64,000 bases of DNA. Origin: Stichopus chloronotus (taxonomy: Eukaryota; Echinodermata; Holothuroidea; Aspidochirotida; Stichopodidae). The notes under the pieces are model-generated. The model had not been told where the DNA came from, searched no databases, and saw only the letters and a list, made by a program, of their open reading frames with translations. Position 1 is the first letter of the stretch; every line of letters starts with the position of its first letter. The DNA lies in assembly GCA_021234535.1 (NCBI GenBank), contig CM037843.1, positions 21,049,911-21,113,910 on the forward strand. The letters are read 5' to 3'. The translations under genes were made by a program, and so were the position numbers. Shown here in pieces: positions 1 to 12,700 of the stretch.

Positions 1-505
1 TTACTGTGTGGGTTGGTCATATTGAGTAGATGATCCCTATTGTTTTTGGTGGAGATAAAGGTCACTTGAGGTCACCCTGAGTCAAACTGTAAACACATTG
101 TAAACACAGTATCTCTAGAAGGGTAAGTGTGACTGATGTCATACTTGGTGTGTGGGTTAGTCATATTCAGTAGATGACTCCTATTGTTTTTGTGGAGGTC
201 AAAGGTCGTTTGAGGTCCCCCGAGGTGAAATTTTCTAGCACATTATCTCCAGAAGAGTAATGTTGACTGATGTCATACTTGATGTGTAGGTTCCCCATAC
301 TGGGTAGGTGATCCCTATTGCTTTTAGTGGACGTCAAATGTCATTTGAGGTCACCAAAATAAAGGTTATTTGGGTTAAAGGCTTATTAATGTGGTGTTTC
401 AAGACCAGTAACTGCAGTTGATCTCATACTTGTCATGTGAATAATTCATGCTTGTTATAATATAACCATGTGGCAAGGAATCACAAAGCCATTTGGCTTT
501 CTGGT
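1..505 (+). repeat. R1 dispersed element, tandem ~145-bp units plus 3' tail (copy 1, truncated by window edge)
   Basis: At least three degenerate units (about 1-130, 131-275, 276-360) share a block with AGGTCA-like half-sites, a GTGTGGGTT-like block and a CTYCAGAAGGGTAA-like block. A ~140-bp non-tandem tail follows (361-505). The tail and its end (AAAGCC-atTT-GGCTTT hairpin, then CTGGT) match the reverse complement of 28375-28510 at high identity. That defines the element boundary near 505, about 33 bp before the nidogen exon. Confidence 0.8.
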
Positions 506-538
506 TTTTTTCTCTCTCTCTCCATTATGCTCGTTCAG

Positions 539-763
539 GCATTGTTCATTCATTTGAGAGGAGAAGTGTTTTCGCCGGTGACCAAGAGATCTCGTTTACC
601 CAGGAGAGGACCCTGAACTATGTAGACTGCCTTGCAGATGAAGTTGATTTTGATCCCATCCTTGGCTCCATGAGTCTGCAGTTCTCAGCCGTTAATGTCT
701 TCCATGAAGAAGAACACCCCAACCTCAGATTTTCTAGCAAGAGCAGCATCAGTCCAACCTCAG
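539..763 (+). CDS. NID: Nidogen exon: C-terminal end of G2F domain
   Basis: The acceptor follows a long CT tract ending TTCAG at 538, and the donor is CAG|GTTAG. It enters and leaves in phase 1. The encoded 75 residues contain [14 protein letters not shown] and a later [12 protein letters not shown] stretch. They align with the last strands of vertebrate nidogen G2F, where a conserved Cys precedes a V-x-Y-x-x-EE-x-x-LR segment. This exon identifies the gene as nidogen and not a generic multi-EGF protein. A TTG-initiated reading from 493 runs through the intron tract and is not a real start. Confidence 0.85.
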
Positions 764-3700
764 GTTAGATTTTACTGTCTGCTTTTCTCTGACAAATGAT
801 AATGTTAAAGGAGTTTATGACTTTTCAGCCAGTAATTCAATTCAAATTTATTTCTCATCTGGACAGAGAAACACAAGATTGCATTCACATAAACAAGTAT
901 TACAAACATATGAAGGACACTAGAAAAACAGGAAACTGTCAACAAAGTTAGTGACCACTTAAATTGACCACTTAGTAAGTTTTCCCTAATTTCTGTTTCA
1001 ACAAAATGTAGTGGAAATATGTGCAATAGACTCATTGTAGACAAATTATGTATATTGTATGAACTTTGGCTCCAAGGCTCACATCTGTCAAACTCAGCTT
1101 CCCAGAGTGTGGATACTCAATGCCTAAAGTCTTGTCACCATTGACAGTTGATTATGTCTAACCTTCAGAACTAGTCCGCAATCCATGTGAAAACAACGAT
1201 TGCCACAGCTTTGCAGTTTGTCTTCCGGATGCGGACTCTTACAGATGCGAGTGTTTGGAGGGCTACGTTGGCAACGGAATCTTCTGTGAAGGTGAGTGTG
1301 TCTTGAATCTGTATTTCCATCTGGTTTGACCCTTCGTGCACTCGCTCAGTTCAACTGCTTGCATATTTATGAGTCTTCTGATACCCTCTCTCTCTTTGTT
1401 ACCTTTGATTTTCCTGATACTAATACATAAAAACATAACTCCAGTTTGTGAAACTTGGGTGCATGCTGAGAATCGGCGCATCTGTGGGCAAGTTCCTTTG
1501 TTTGGATGGTTGCATGCTGGGAAGATACTTAGTTTCAGTTTTTATATTGTAAGCATGTACATAGTGTTTGGGACAGATAAGGAATAAAAACCACTATGAA
1601 CATTTTATTACCCTTGTGATCTCATACACTTCTCCTCCAGTGTTGTAGTTTGAAAAGTTTTTCCATCGTCTCTTGATCCTTCAATTCAAAGACAAATTCT
1701 ATTCCATTGAAGTCTACAAAACAGGATCTGTAAACAACAGCATATTGTGTGACAAACTATAGATAAAAGTTAAATGCTGTTGACATTGCCATTATTTAGT
1801 GGCTTTGTCATCTGAGTACCTAGCTGTCAAAAATGTCGACATTCCAGAATGTAAGGAAAATTAAAGCTGCCAGTCAGTCGATTGTTTTTTCACAGTATTG
1901 ACAGATAGTACAGAAGACGTCATCGTCTATGCCCATCTGTCCTTCTCTCTCTCTGTTCAAATAGTTTGTTTGAATATCCATGCAGACATACAGTGCTTCT
2001 TATTTGGACAATTGTCCTGTCTCAGCATGATACTGATAAGATGTTTCCATCCATTTCATGTGAACACTCACGCATGGTTTCCCAAGTTTCATTGAGTGTG
2101 TCTGACATGCCACCCAACTTCTCGTTCCTCACTCCTGTTTCGCATCTTCGTTGAAGGTGCATCTCTGAGAGGGTGAATTTTATCGCTTATTTCAGCTGGA
2201 CACATTCGATGAAAGATAAAAGAGAAAGAAACTAAAATTGTGCCACCTGGAAAGTGTTATCACATTTTTTTTTTTGTGCAAATGAAGATGATCTTCATGT
2301 ATCCTTTGTAGCTTGATTACAAGTTGCTACCAGACAATTGTTTGTCATATGGGAAACTCAAAGGTTGTGTGGAATCATTGTCATAATTTGTTTTCCATTG
2401 AAATTGCTCCTGTAAAATTCATAAATGTAAGCCGTCTGCCAATGTTATACTCAATCATCCAGGTTCGATGGGTTTAGGTTGCTTATCTGATACCTATGTT
2501 TTGCATTGATATGCAACCTGATGATGAAGTGGTCTAATTTTTTGATAAAAGACTACATCAATTCCAGCCTCTCCAAGCAATTGCTATTGTCTGCACTTCC
2601 TTGCCTTTGCCTGACTTGTAGTATTAAAATGAATTTAACCCAACCAGAATCCTCCTTCACAGTGTTATACACCCCCTGTATCATCATATGCACTCCTCGC
2701 AATGTTGTTACCAACATTGTTACCAACACTTCTATGAATATGTATCAACGAATAAAAACTTTCTCTCATATTCTGCAAGCCCAACCCACTGTATATTTGC
2801 CAGTATATCTGTGTTGTCATTTTTATCAAGACTAATATTTTACCCTCACTACCATGAAAAGTGTTCAAGGAAAGCAAGTCCTTAGATGACTCTTGCTGAA
2901 CGTGCAATAAAGTACTAGCGATTGTGCCAATGCACCTGTATGCCTATGTACTCCGGTGAAACATCTCACCGACGATTGGTGCAGCTCACTGATTGCGACA
3001 CAGCATTCGGAGAGTCTCTTAGCATTGGTGTAAATTCAGGGATGCTGTGGGCCTGTTGTCGTACCTGTCCCATGGGTGTAATTATTCGGAAACCGTCTTA
3101 TTGTTGGTGCAACGACCCAATTGGAAGGAAGAAAATAATGTAGGAAGATATATAGTGACTTATGGAGAAGTGTACAGTAGTTCACCTCATATGTAGTTGG
3201 AGGATTAAATTTGCAATAGCTGAAAACTCTCCAATTCACTAATACTTTGAGCTTTGAGCATGTAAATCAGCTAATCTCCATGTAAATGCATTGTTAAAAC
3301 AGTGTGGCTGTATTGTAGAGAGGTTTTATGTAGGTTGTAATACTACTGTAGTATTGGTACTGGGGAGTAGTAGTAGCAGTCTGAAGTGTAGAGAGAGGCA
3401 TTAGTAATATTTCCAGCTTTGGAGGGCAGAATGAAATTTTCCAATCATTGGTTTTGTAGCACTTGTATTCTTATATCAATTAACATGTGTAATATTTATA
3501 AGAGCTGCAAGCAGCTGGTTGCATATGTTAAAATTGGAGTTCACAGTTTTGTCAGAATCAGTACCTTAAAAATAGAATTTTTTAGAAGGTTCATTCAACC
3601 TCCATCCAGCTATGTATGTACCCCAGCAGTAAACTGCCACACAACGTAAAATGGTGGCAGCACCCTTAATGAGAAATGGGTAATAAGTGGAGCTAGATAG

Positions 3701-6700
3701 TTTTTGAAATTTGTGTAATTGTCCATTATCAGAAGAAGCTATACAGATGAGAAGCACATTAGGAGGAGGATAATTTAAGATGAAAGAGCAGTGGCTTTGT
3801 GTGAAAGTGGGGATGGGGCAGGGGTGGGATGTGTTTTTCAATTAAAAAATGAAAGAACAACCAGCTGTTTGTATTGAATTAATACCAGTAGTGCCTGTAG
3901 TAACAATGACCATGTTGCATGAAGGTCTGAGGGAGAGAGAAAGGAGTGAATGCAGATTCCTTTGACAAGAAATTTACGGATCCTCTCTGGTGTATTAAAT
4001 CCATGTTTTGTAATCTTCTTTTTTTTTTGCTGTGTTTTCTTCTTCCCTTTTATTTGTCTGTATTTGTCTATCTATGATATATTTATCCAATGCTCCTCCT
4101 CCGCCTCCTCCTCCACTCTCTGCACTCCAAATTGTTAGAAGAGATTATTGATCCGTGTGAGGAGAATGCATGCGATGTGAATGCCCAGTGCTCTCCTTCT
4201 GACTTCACTTACACTTGCACATGCAATCCCGGTTACCAAGGCGATGGATTCATGTGCAAAGGTAAAGTATTAGTTGTTCTTTTTCCTTCTTTGTTGTTTA
4301 AATTTTATTCCTCTTTTTTTTTATTTCTTGCCGAAGACCAAAGCAGAAATTATGTTGATAATTGCTCATGGTACTGTATGTGAGGTGAGGAAGTGTGTGA
4401 GCTACTTCCTTGATTTGTGAACATGGTATCTCAAGAAGGGTAAAATAATGCTAGAATATCAAACCTTTTTAGTGGCAAACTCTTTGAGATGAGATGTGTG
4501 CACTGTTTCTAGGAAGATCAAAGGTCTGCATTACTTAAGTCTGAAAAATGTTCTTGACTGAATTTGAAGCAGTGATTGCATGTAATTAATATCAAAGAAA
4601 TACCAATGGACATTTGCTGGAGAATCAGGTATGTGCATTAGTTACACAGTAAAAGGCTTAGTTTGATTGTTTGTGTCTGCATTGTATTTCAAATTGTGTG
4701 GACATGATGGCATATGGTTTGAAATTCTATTAACATACAAAGACCAATTATTTGGTTGAACTTTCTCATTGCCACTGTGGCATATTCCTTCACTCACTTT
4801 CAGAAGTGGTTAGGGATCCGTGCGAATCCAACCGATGTAGTCCTGATGCTGACTGTATTCCAGTCGGGGATCGTTACAGGTGCAGCTGTCGGGAAGGCTT
4901 TGAAGGAGATGGAGTTACTTGCAATGGTTGGTGCAAATTTATAATTTGATCCTTAAAGTTTGTCAAATGTCATACTGCTTGGAGAGAAGGATAATGATAA
5001 CCCTCTTCCACTTTTGGCAAGAAAACTTATATCCTTTTTCAGATGCTAAACCACCTCTTCACTGTGAGATGGATAAAGTTTGAGTGCAGTAAAACCACAT
5101 GTGACTCATTTTCACTGCTCGTGTATAGTACATGCTGTGTAATGTAACTCAAGTAAGCACTACTGGAGACTTTCACTCTAGGTCTGTTGTCAGTCATTTT
5201 TTTTCTGTCTTGAATATGTTTGTTTGTTTGGATTTATGCAAATATATGAATCATCATTCATAGGGAAGGTTGTTCTTTGTGACATACAATTTGAAATTCT
5301 GTTAGCATGAAAGGTCCAAGTATTTGGTTGAATTTCTTGATTGCAACTGTCACATTTTTTTTCACTCACCTTTAGAAGTGGTTAGGGATCCGTGCGAATC
5401 CAACCGATGTAGTCCTGATGCTGACTGTATTCCAGTCGGGGATCGTTACAGGTGCAGCTGTCGTGAAGGCTTTGAAGGAGATGGAGTTACTTGCAATGGT
5501 TGGTGCAAATTTATAATTAGATTCTTAAAAGTTTGACAAATGTCATATTGCTTGGAGAAAAGGTTAATGGTAAGCTTCCTTTAGTTTTGACATGAAAACA
5601 TTTCAGAATTACCATCCTATCCCCAAGTAGATGCACAGGTAGTGTCAAACCAACCTGTCACTCTGCCCTCATACAGCTGCTCTTGTGTATCATGCTATGT
5701 TATATAAAGCAAGTAATCAATTGTAACACAGGTTGTTCTTCATGACGTATGGTTTGATGTTCTGTTAACATGAAAGACCAAGTATTTGGTTGAGCTTCCT
5801 CACAGCAATTGTCACATTTTTTTTTACTCACTTTTAGAAGTGGTTAGGGATCCGTGCGAATCCAACCGATGTAGTCCTGATGCTGACTGTATTCCAGTCG
5901 TGGATCGTTACAGGTGCAGCTGTCGGGAAGGCTTTGAAGGAAATGGAGTTACTTGCATTGGTTGGTGTAAATTGATAATTAGATTCTTAAATTTTGGCAA
6001 ATGTCATATTGCTTGGAGAGAAGGTTAATGATAACCCTCTCCCAGTTTGAAAACTTGAAACCTTTTTCAGATGCTAAACCATCTCTTCACTATTAGATAG
6101 ATCTAGTTTGAGTGCAATTAAACCAACATGTGACTCATTTTCACTGCTTGTATACATGCTGTGTAATGTAACTCAAGGAAACTGCCACTCTAGGTCTGTG
6201 GTCTGTTATCTTCTTTTCTGTCGTGGATATGCGTATTTGTTCTGATGTACATATGCAGATATATAAACAATCAATTTTAAAGAAAGATGTGTCAGGCATA
6301 CAGTTTGAAATTTAATATGCATGAAAGACCAAATATTGGTTGAATTTCTTGATTGCAACTGTCACATTTTCGTTCACTCCCTTTTAGAAGTGGTTAGGGA
6401 TCCGTGCGAATCCAATCGATGTAGTCCTGATGCTGACTGTATCCCAGTCGGGGATCGTTACAGGTGCAGTTGTCGCGAAGGCTTTGAAGGAAATGGAGTT
6501 ACTTGCAACGGTTGGTGCAAATTTATAATTTGATCCTTAAAATCTTGATGTCTTTACAAGAAGATGAGATTAATGATACCCCTGTCCCTTGTTTTGCCAT
6601 GAAAGCATAAAACCTTCTTTACTGTTAAACACGGAGGCCAGGAGGTGTGTTTCTAACTTACTATTTGAAGACATGTACTATGTGGATAGCCTTTGTGGGT

Positions 6701-9700
6701 AAATGACCGGAATAAATTTTCTTGGAGGTCAAAGGTCATTCAATGATAACACATAACATTCAGTGAATTTCAAACTTACTGGTAGTGATTGCTGAAAAGA
6801 TTCTTCTTATTTTCTTGAAAAAAAGAGAGGTCAAAGGATGAGGTGGGGTCAGCAGGAATGAGAAACTGAGAACTTTCTGAAACTAAATATGAGTAAGCCC
6901 ACACACTCTCATGTAGTATATTTATTTGGCAAACAAATGATCCCATCGATTTTCACTAAATTCAAACAATATTCTGAAGTCAGCAACTACTCAGTAGGTA
7001 TAATTCCGTAATATGTCAAATGACAAAGTTGGTTTGTAGGTGACTACTTGTGAGTGCATGATCCCAATCTTTTTTTATCTCTTACATTCACTTTATGGTG
7101 AAGTGGACGTCCCAACATGGATCAGTTGATTATGCACTGTCAGGGGTTTTGTGCAGTCACCTAGACTCAGGTGAAAGTTGATCTTGTACTTTTCTCGCAT
7201 TTCCAGTCTGGAACATGGAATGTTGCAAAGTCATTTATCAACTGCTGTTGATTTTCACATTGCCAAATAAGTAATCTCTGCATGATGGTATGAATTGTAA
7301 CAATGACTTCCTTTTTTTCCTTCAACTCTCCAGAAGTGATTGCGGATGTGTGCGAGTCCAATCGTTGCGATCCCAATGCGGACTGCATCCCAGTCGGGGA
7401 AAGTTACAGGTGCAGGTGTCAGGAAGGCTACGAAGGAGACGGAATCACTTGCAATGGTAAAATTATTTACTTCTGTCTTTGCTTCTGTTTCAGTTATCAT
7501 AATATTGAAGTATCTGGTGCAGTGTCATCTGTAAGTGACTATGTGGTTTCTAAGATGTAGTGTTTGCAAATCCATTTTGAATGGATAGTATAGTATGAAT
7601 GAATTTATGTACCAAAAATTGTCTGTCAAAGGTCAAATATATTTTTTTTTGTTTGCCTCAAAGAGAAACGCCAATTTGCCGATAGGTTTGCCAGAGGTTG
7701 GAATATGACTGATAATGAGAATCATCACTGTCTGGCCATGAGTGTATGGTCAGGATTGCTTACGTACCGGGGTGTCAAAAACTAAAATTTGAAGTGATGG
7801 TCTTGAAGACCTCATTACCATGCATTCACTACATCTGGTTTGTGATGAATGAAAAGTTTTGCAGCATGCTAAGTTTTTTTTTTCTAGCTATAGATTTCTT
7901 ATTACAGCTCTTGCCTGGAATATTTACGTGCAATATAGAACTTTGTCAGATCTCACATCAGAGAACGGCACTTTAAAACACAGTTTTTCATTGGGTGTTC
8001 GAACATACAAAACACCACTCTATCACAAACAGTGTGGAGTGTTTAATGGCTATGTCACTCTCAACACTTGGCTACTTTGGTCAGTAATGTTTGACAAGTA
8101 CGACCTAAAACAAAAGTTGGAATTCAGTGATGTATTGTAGTCTCAAGTTATACACAAGAGAGTAGTTTGTTTATGTTCCTTTCAACCGCATGAACAGGAT
8201 GTCTGGCAGCGACCCCATCGTCACAAACAAAGCAAAAACAAAACACAAACATGCAAAAAAGAAAACAAGTGAAATGTTGATGACGTGCTCTGAGATACTT
8301 CAAGTCAGCGATAAAGGTTGAAGTAAATGCAGTAAATGCTGCAGGTCACATTCCGGTGGATTAATATTGATAAAGAAAGGAGCTTAACACTGGCTGATCA
8401 TATGCTTCACGTCATTTTAAATACCATCATTATCCTATTATTGTCAAGGGCATTGCATTTTTCGAAAAGGAGCGTTTATGAGGGGTCCTCCTTCCTTTTG
8501 TCAACACAAATGTTTAAATTAGCTTCCTGAGGTGCTGCATAAGTGGCTTTGGTCCCAAAAATTCCCTAGACACACAGTTCCAATCCCCACTAAAGGTACC
8601 TCATGGCTGTGGCCTGCATTGTAAATGTAGTGCAAGTTGGGTAATCCTACTGTCTGTGTAATAAAAGTCCTTTCGTGTATTGTTGATGTGCAAATTTGTC
8701 ATGGAGCAAGGACAGGGTTTTAATATACAATCACTCTCCTCTCCAAACTACTTTAATCAGAATGAGGATGAAAGGTAGTGCCTTGTCTGGACTGTTTTTA
8801 ACTTGTTATCAACCTGTGAAGCACAGGAAGTGAAGCATGTTGTTCATCTTTTCTTACTCCCAAAAAAGAGGAGTAGGGGCGTTTATCGGAGAGACGTCAT
8901 TTATTAGGATAAATATGGTCTACAGAAGAGCCATCCTTTTTAAAATTCTCTTCACTTTTTTCTCTTGTTTCAGTGATCAGAAGAGGACCATGTGCTCGCA
9001 ACCCATGCCACCCCAATGCTGATTGCATCGCGGAGGGTAGAACTTATTACTGCCAGTGTCAAGAGGGCTTCACCGGTGACGGATTCACCTGCGAAGGTAA
9101 AGTCAAACCGTGGTGCATGCAGCACAGTCTCTAGAGTCATCTTGTAGTAGCTGGACTAGAAAAAACAATTTATGAAAATATCGTGCTGAAGGAGGGAAAA
9201 CTTGATCGTTCAAGCATTTTCGTTTGAAATAAAGGCGAGCTACACCAAGGGATGGATGAGGGTCTCTGCCATCTGAGGGTTAGACAGCAAGAGCTCAAAG
9301 TGGTGTTGAATGATAGAGAAACATGCCAGCCCTCAAAGATTGTAATTACCTCGTATATGCACCAAATATGATTCAAATCTTCAACAGATAGGTAGCAAGG
9401 TGACTGACTGCTCTGACGGATTTCCATGGTGGTTCCTGCTTGAGTCGGGTTGGTTCCCAAACTTAAGTCATCGAGGCATGAGAAGCAGGGCTTACACGCG
9501 GCCCCGGAAAGTTGTAAAGTACTTGGATTTTTAAATCTGTTTTTGTCAAGACCTTGACAGATCTTGAATTTACTTCTTTTGCTTCAAACTCCTTAAAAAG
9601 TCCTTGAATTTGAGTGCTTTGATGTGTTACTACTCAATTTTACTCAATAATTGTCTTTGACAATTGTTTGGACCAATACCAGTTTTGTCCTCTGCCAACC

Positions 9701-12700
9701 TCAAGTGTGCATAAGAATTTCTGAAGATATATCTGAAGTGCTTTAAAAGGTGGTTTGATGTCCTTGAAAAACAAAAGCTCAAGCTTGGAGGTATCTTGAA
9801 AGTTTGATGCCAAACAAAAGGAGAAAATCAGTGATGTGAATGAGTAGAAAATAGTAAACAAAGGATTTAGTTCTTTTAAGGTAGAGAGGTAATTACCATG
9901 TCGTCATTTCATTCTTCAGCAGCTGCAAGTAACCCATGTGACAGCAACGACTGTGATGTCAATGCAGTCTGCTTTCCAGAAGGAAACTCCTACTGTCTGT
10001 GAATGTGCATCTGGATTTGAAGGAAATGGACTTGTCTGTGAAGGTGAACATAATCCAAAGAGATTAAAATATAAACTGATGGATGATGGAATAACTAAGT
10101 AACACATAATCCTGTATTATTGACACACTAGAATGAGACACTAAAGGTGGAGCACTTGCCTACTAGATACATCAGTCACGGGGAGGGGTTGAGGCCATGG
10201 ATGTCATTAGGAGTTCTTCAGGGTACTGCAGTGACACCCCCTCGATGTCATTTGGGGCCATCCACAGGAGTATGCAACCTCAGGTGAATGTGTCACGTTG
10301 AGTAATCAAGTGATCGGTTTTACTATAAAGGAGGAAGTCATTCAGAGTCATTGGAATGAGACAGCAACCGTCATGCAGTGTCATTTAGAGTCATCAGAAA
10401 GGACAGTCATGCTCTCAATGTAGATAATGTGCAAACTCCAGAAAGTGGTCCCCAAAAAATGTGCGACGTTTGAAAAATCGACTGTTACACCCGAGTTTTC
10501 GAGGGTGAAAGTACTCTTGTTTTTTTTGCTTGGTGATGAGTATATGAGATAAAATAAAAGCTTTGATTCGTGATATTTACAGTCGTACACTTTCATTTTT
10601 GTTCACAAGCGATAATCACGCACGTCTGTGACATCAATTATGACACAAAAGTTGCTGCTAAAGCTCCAGATCATCATAGCATCTTTTAGGCGAAAATGAT
10701 TGACAGTTGGGATTCTTCTGATTGACCAATATTTTCATTGGGACACTGGTTAAAAAGTATGGGGAACACTGCTCGTAGTTTCTCAGAGTCATTGTGTCCC
10801 CCCACCCATGCATGTATTTTGGAGTCACATTCTTTGAGTCATTAATGACATTAACTTACCTCTACAAAATGACGAGTCATCGGTGTGAGCAGTCGTAACT
10901 AAGGACAACGGGGAAAAAAAAGAAAATTGTTGATCTGGAATCGGGTCTTTAAGAAGTTTGTAGGTGTAAAAGAGACCAATATTTTGAGGGTGAATTGATG
11001 GTTGTAATTAAGCCTGATTCAGAATTTGAATATTGCTTCCTGTGAAGCCCCAATTGTAGCACAGTTATTGAAGGCCGAGGCAAACGGTTTTGCTTTCATC
11101 TGTTTTTTTAAGAAATATTCATGGATCCTTGCCTTGAGAACGACTGCAATCCTCTTGCCAGATGTATTCCCAACAATTCTGTTTACGACTGTGAATGCTT
11201 GGAAGGATACGAGGGAGACGGTTACACATGTGTCGGTGAGTACAACCGGAGCAGATTTATTGACAGATAAAGGGTATCTTTGGCTCAATCCCATTACTCC
11301 CCCCCTCCCCTCCCAGGGTTTTGTCTGTGTAAAAGTAAATTGTACTTGGGAACATATTGAAGAGGTTGGCTTCTTTGTTATTTAATTTGTTTTGTTGTTT
11401 AATTTTTTCTTCTTGTTTGGTTACTTTATATCTTTTTAGCATTCACATGCACCAACAACAACTGTGATGAAAATGCGGATTGCTTCGCCTCCCCCGATGG
11501 CAGGAGCTTCGAGTGTCGATGTAAAGATGGTTTCACAGGAAACGGATTTGAATGTGAAGGTATGTCTACCAACCATGTGGACAGAGAACCACAATGGGAG
11601 GGAGATGGATCAGGATCAAAGGGAAATAAGGCATTTTGTTTCACAGAAGTAATTATTTTTAAATCCATATTTGTAGGCACCAGATGATAGATTCTTCAAA
11701 ATAAGGAAAGAAGGTATCCGTCTTTTCAAGAAATAAGTTTCTCACAGATAAGAATTCAGTTTATTTCATCACTCAATAATAATTTGTTCATCCAAGCTTT
11801 CAGAAATTCATATGATGTATCTTCTACACCTCATCTTGTGCATAATGTTTTGAGGAGATAAGGGTTTTGCTGATGTTTAGTGGTGTACTGGAATAGCTGC
11901 AATAGTGATTAAAGCTAGAGAGGTGCAGGTTAAAGTTCACAAGTTCCTGTGCTAATGAACCTGCAAATCTTAGTCTTAGTGATGTCAGGACAGCCATTGA
12001 TTTACATCTAAGTGAATCTTTCAAATGAATGGACTGGTTAAGGACAGGTACATTCAGTTTGCAACTATGAGAAACCGTTGCTGGGCTTAGATCTCAAATA
12101 CAGTTAATTCTATTGTACCCTGAGTTAATTCCTTCTGTCCATGCTTTATGTTTCTAGGAGGGATAAATCGTTTGTCTTTTTTACCCTAGGCATGTTTGGC
12201 ATCCTCTGAACAAAACTATAAGAGTGATTTTGTGTACCATTGAATTTTGCAAACTTTAATGTAACTCATCCTTAAACAACTGAATTGCAATTTACAGACC
12301 ACCTCACGGTTTCCTTGTTTTTTTTTGGTCTTCGTCAGCAATCGTCAGTAGATGTCTGTGAGGGACATCATGTGTCACAGGAACTGGAGAATGCGTTCCA
12401 CTGGTGGACACCTACGATTGTCAGTGTTTGGATGGTTTCCTTGGCAATGGATACTATTGCAATGGTGAGCGCTTGTTCAAAAATATAATACTGAAACTCA
12501 AGTTAATATTCTCTTATTGGCATTAAAGAATATCGGAACATGTGTAAGTTTGAAGTGTCTCCCTCTGTATGATCTTGTAAGTCAACTCAACATCATATTT
12601 GTTACACTGTGAAGGAACTGTTAACTATTCCATTACATACATCATCACCTTGCTCCATGTCCATCGCTAATAATGTGCTAAAACAAAAGTACTGTTCACC

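Larger units (their letters stand above)
4738..6560 (+). repeat. Tandem segmental duplication: four exon-plus-intron units
   Basis: Each unit has about 65 bp of matching upstream intron (a GACCAA-TATTTGGTTGA-like block and a CACTCACTTT acceptor tract), the 123-bp EGF exon, and matching downstream intron (GTTGGTGCAAATTTATAAT start, then a CTTGGAGAGAAGG-like block in three units). Exon starts are 572, 462 and 550 bp apart. Exons are almost identical and introns clearly diverged, pointing to recent duplication with constraint or gene conversion on exons. Confidence 0.88.

Noticed and set aside
1898..3143. Clusters of short open frames in the first long nidogen intron
   Set aside because: None has EGF cysteine spacing, a matching phase 1 splice pair or any recognisable motif.
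8974..9096. Alternative acceptor GATCAG seven bases inside the exon at 8980
   Set aside because: It would change the phase and drop the frame. The TTTCAG site at 8973 gives a 123-bp phase 1-1 exon.
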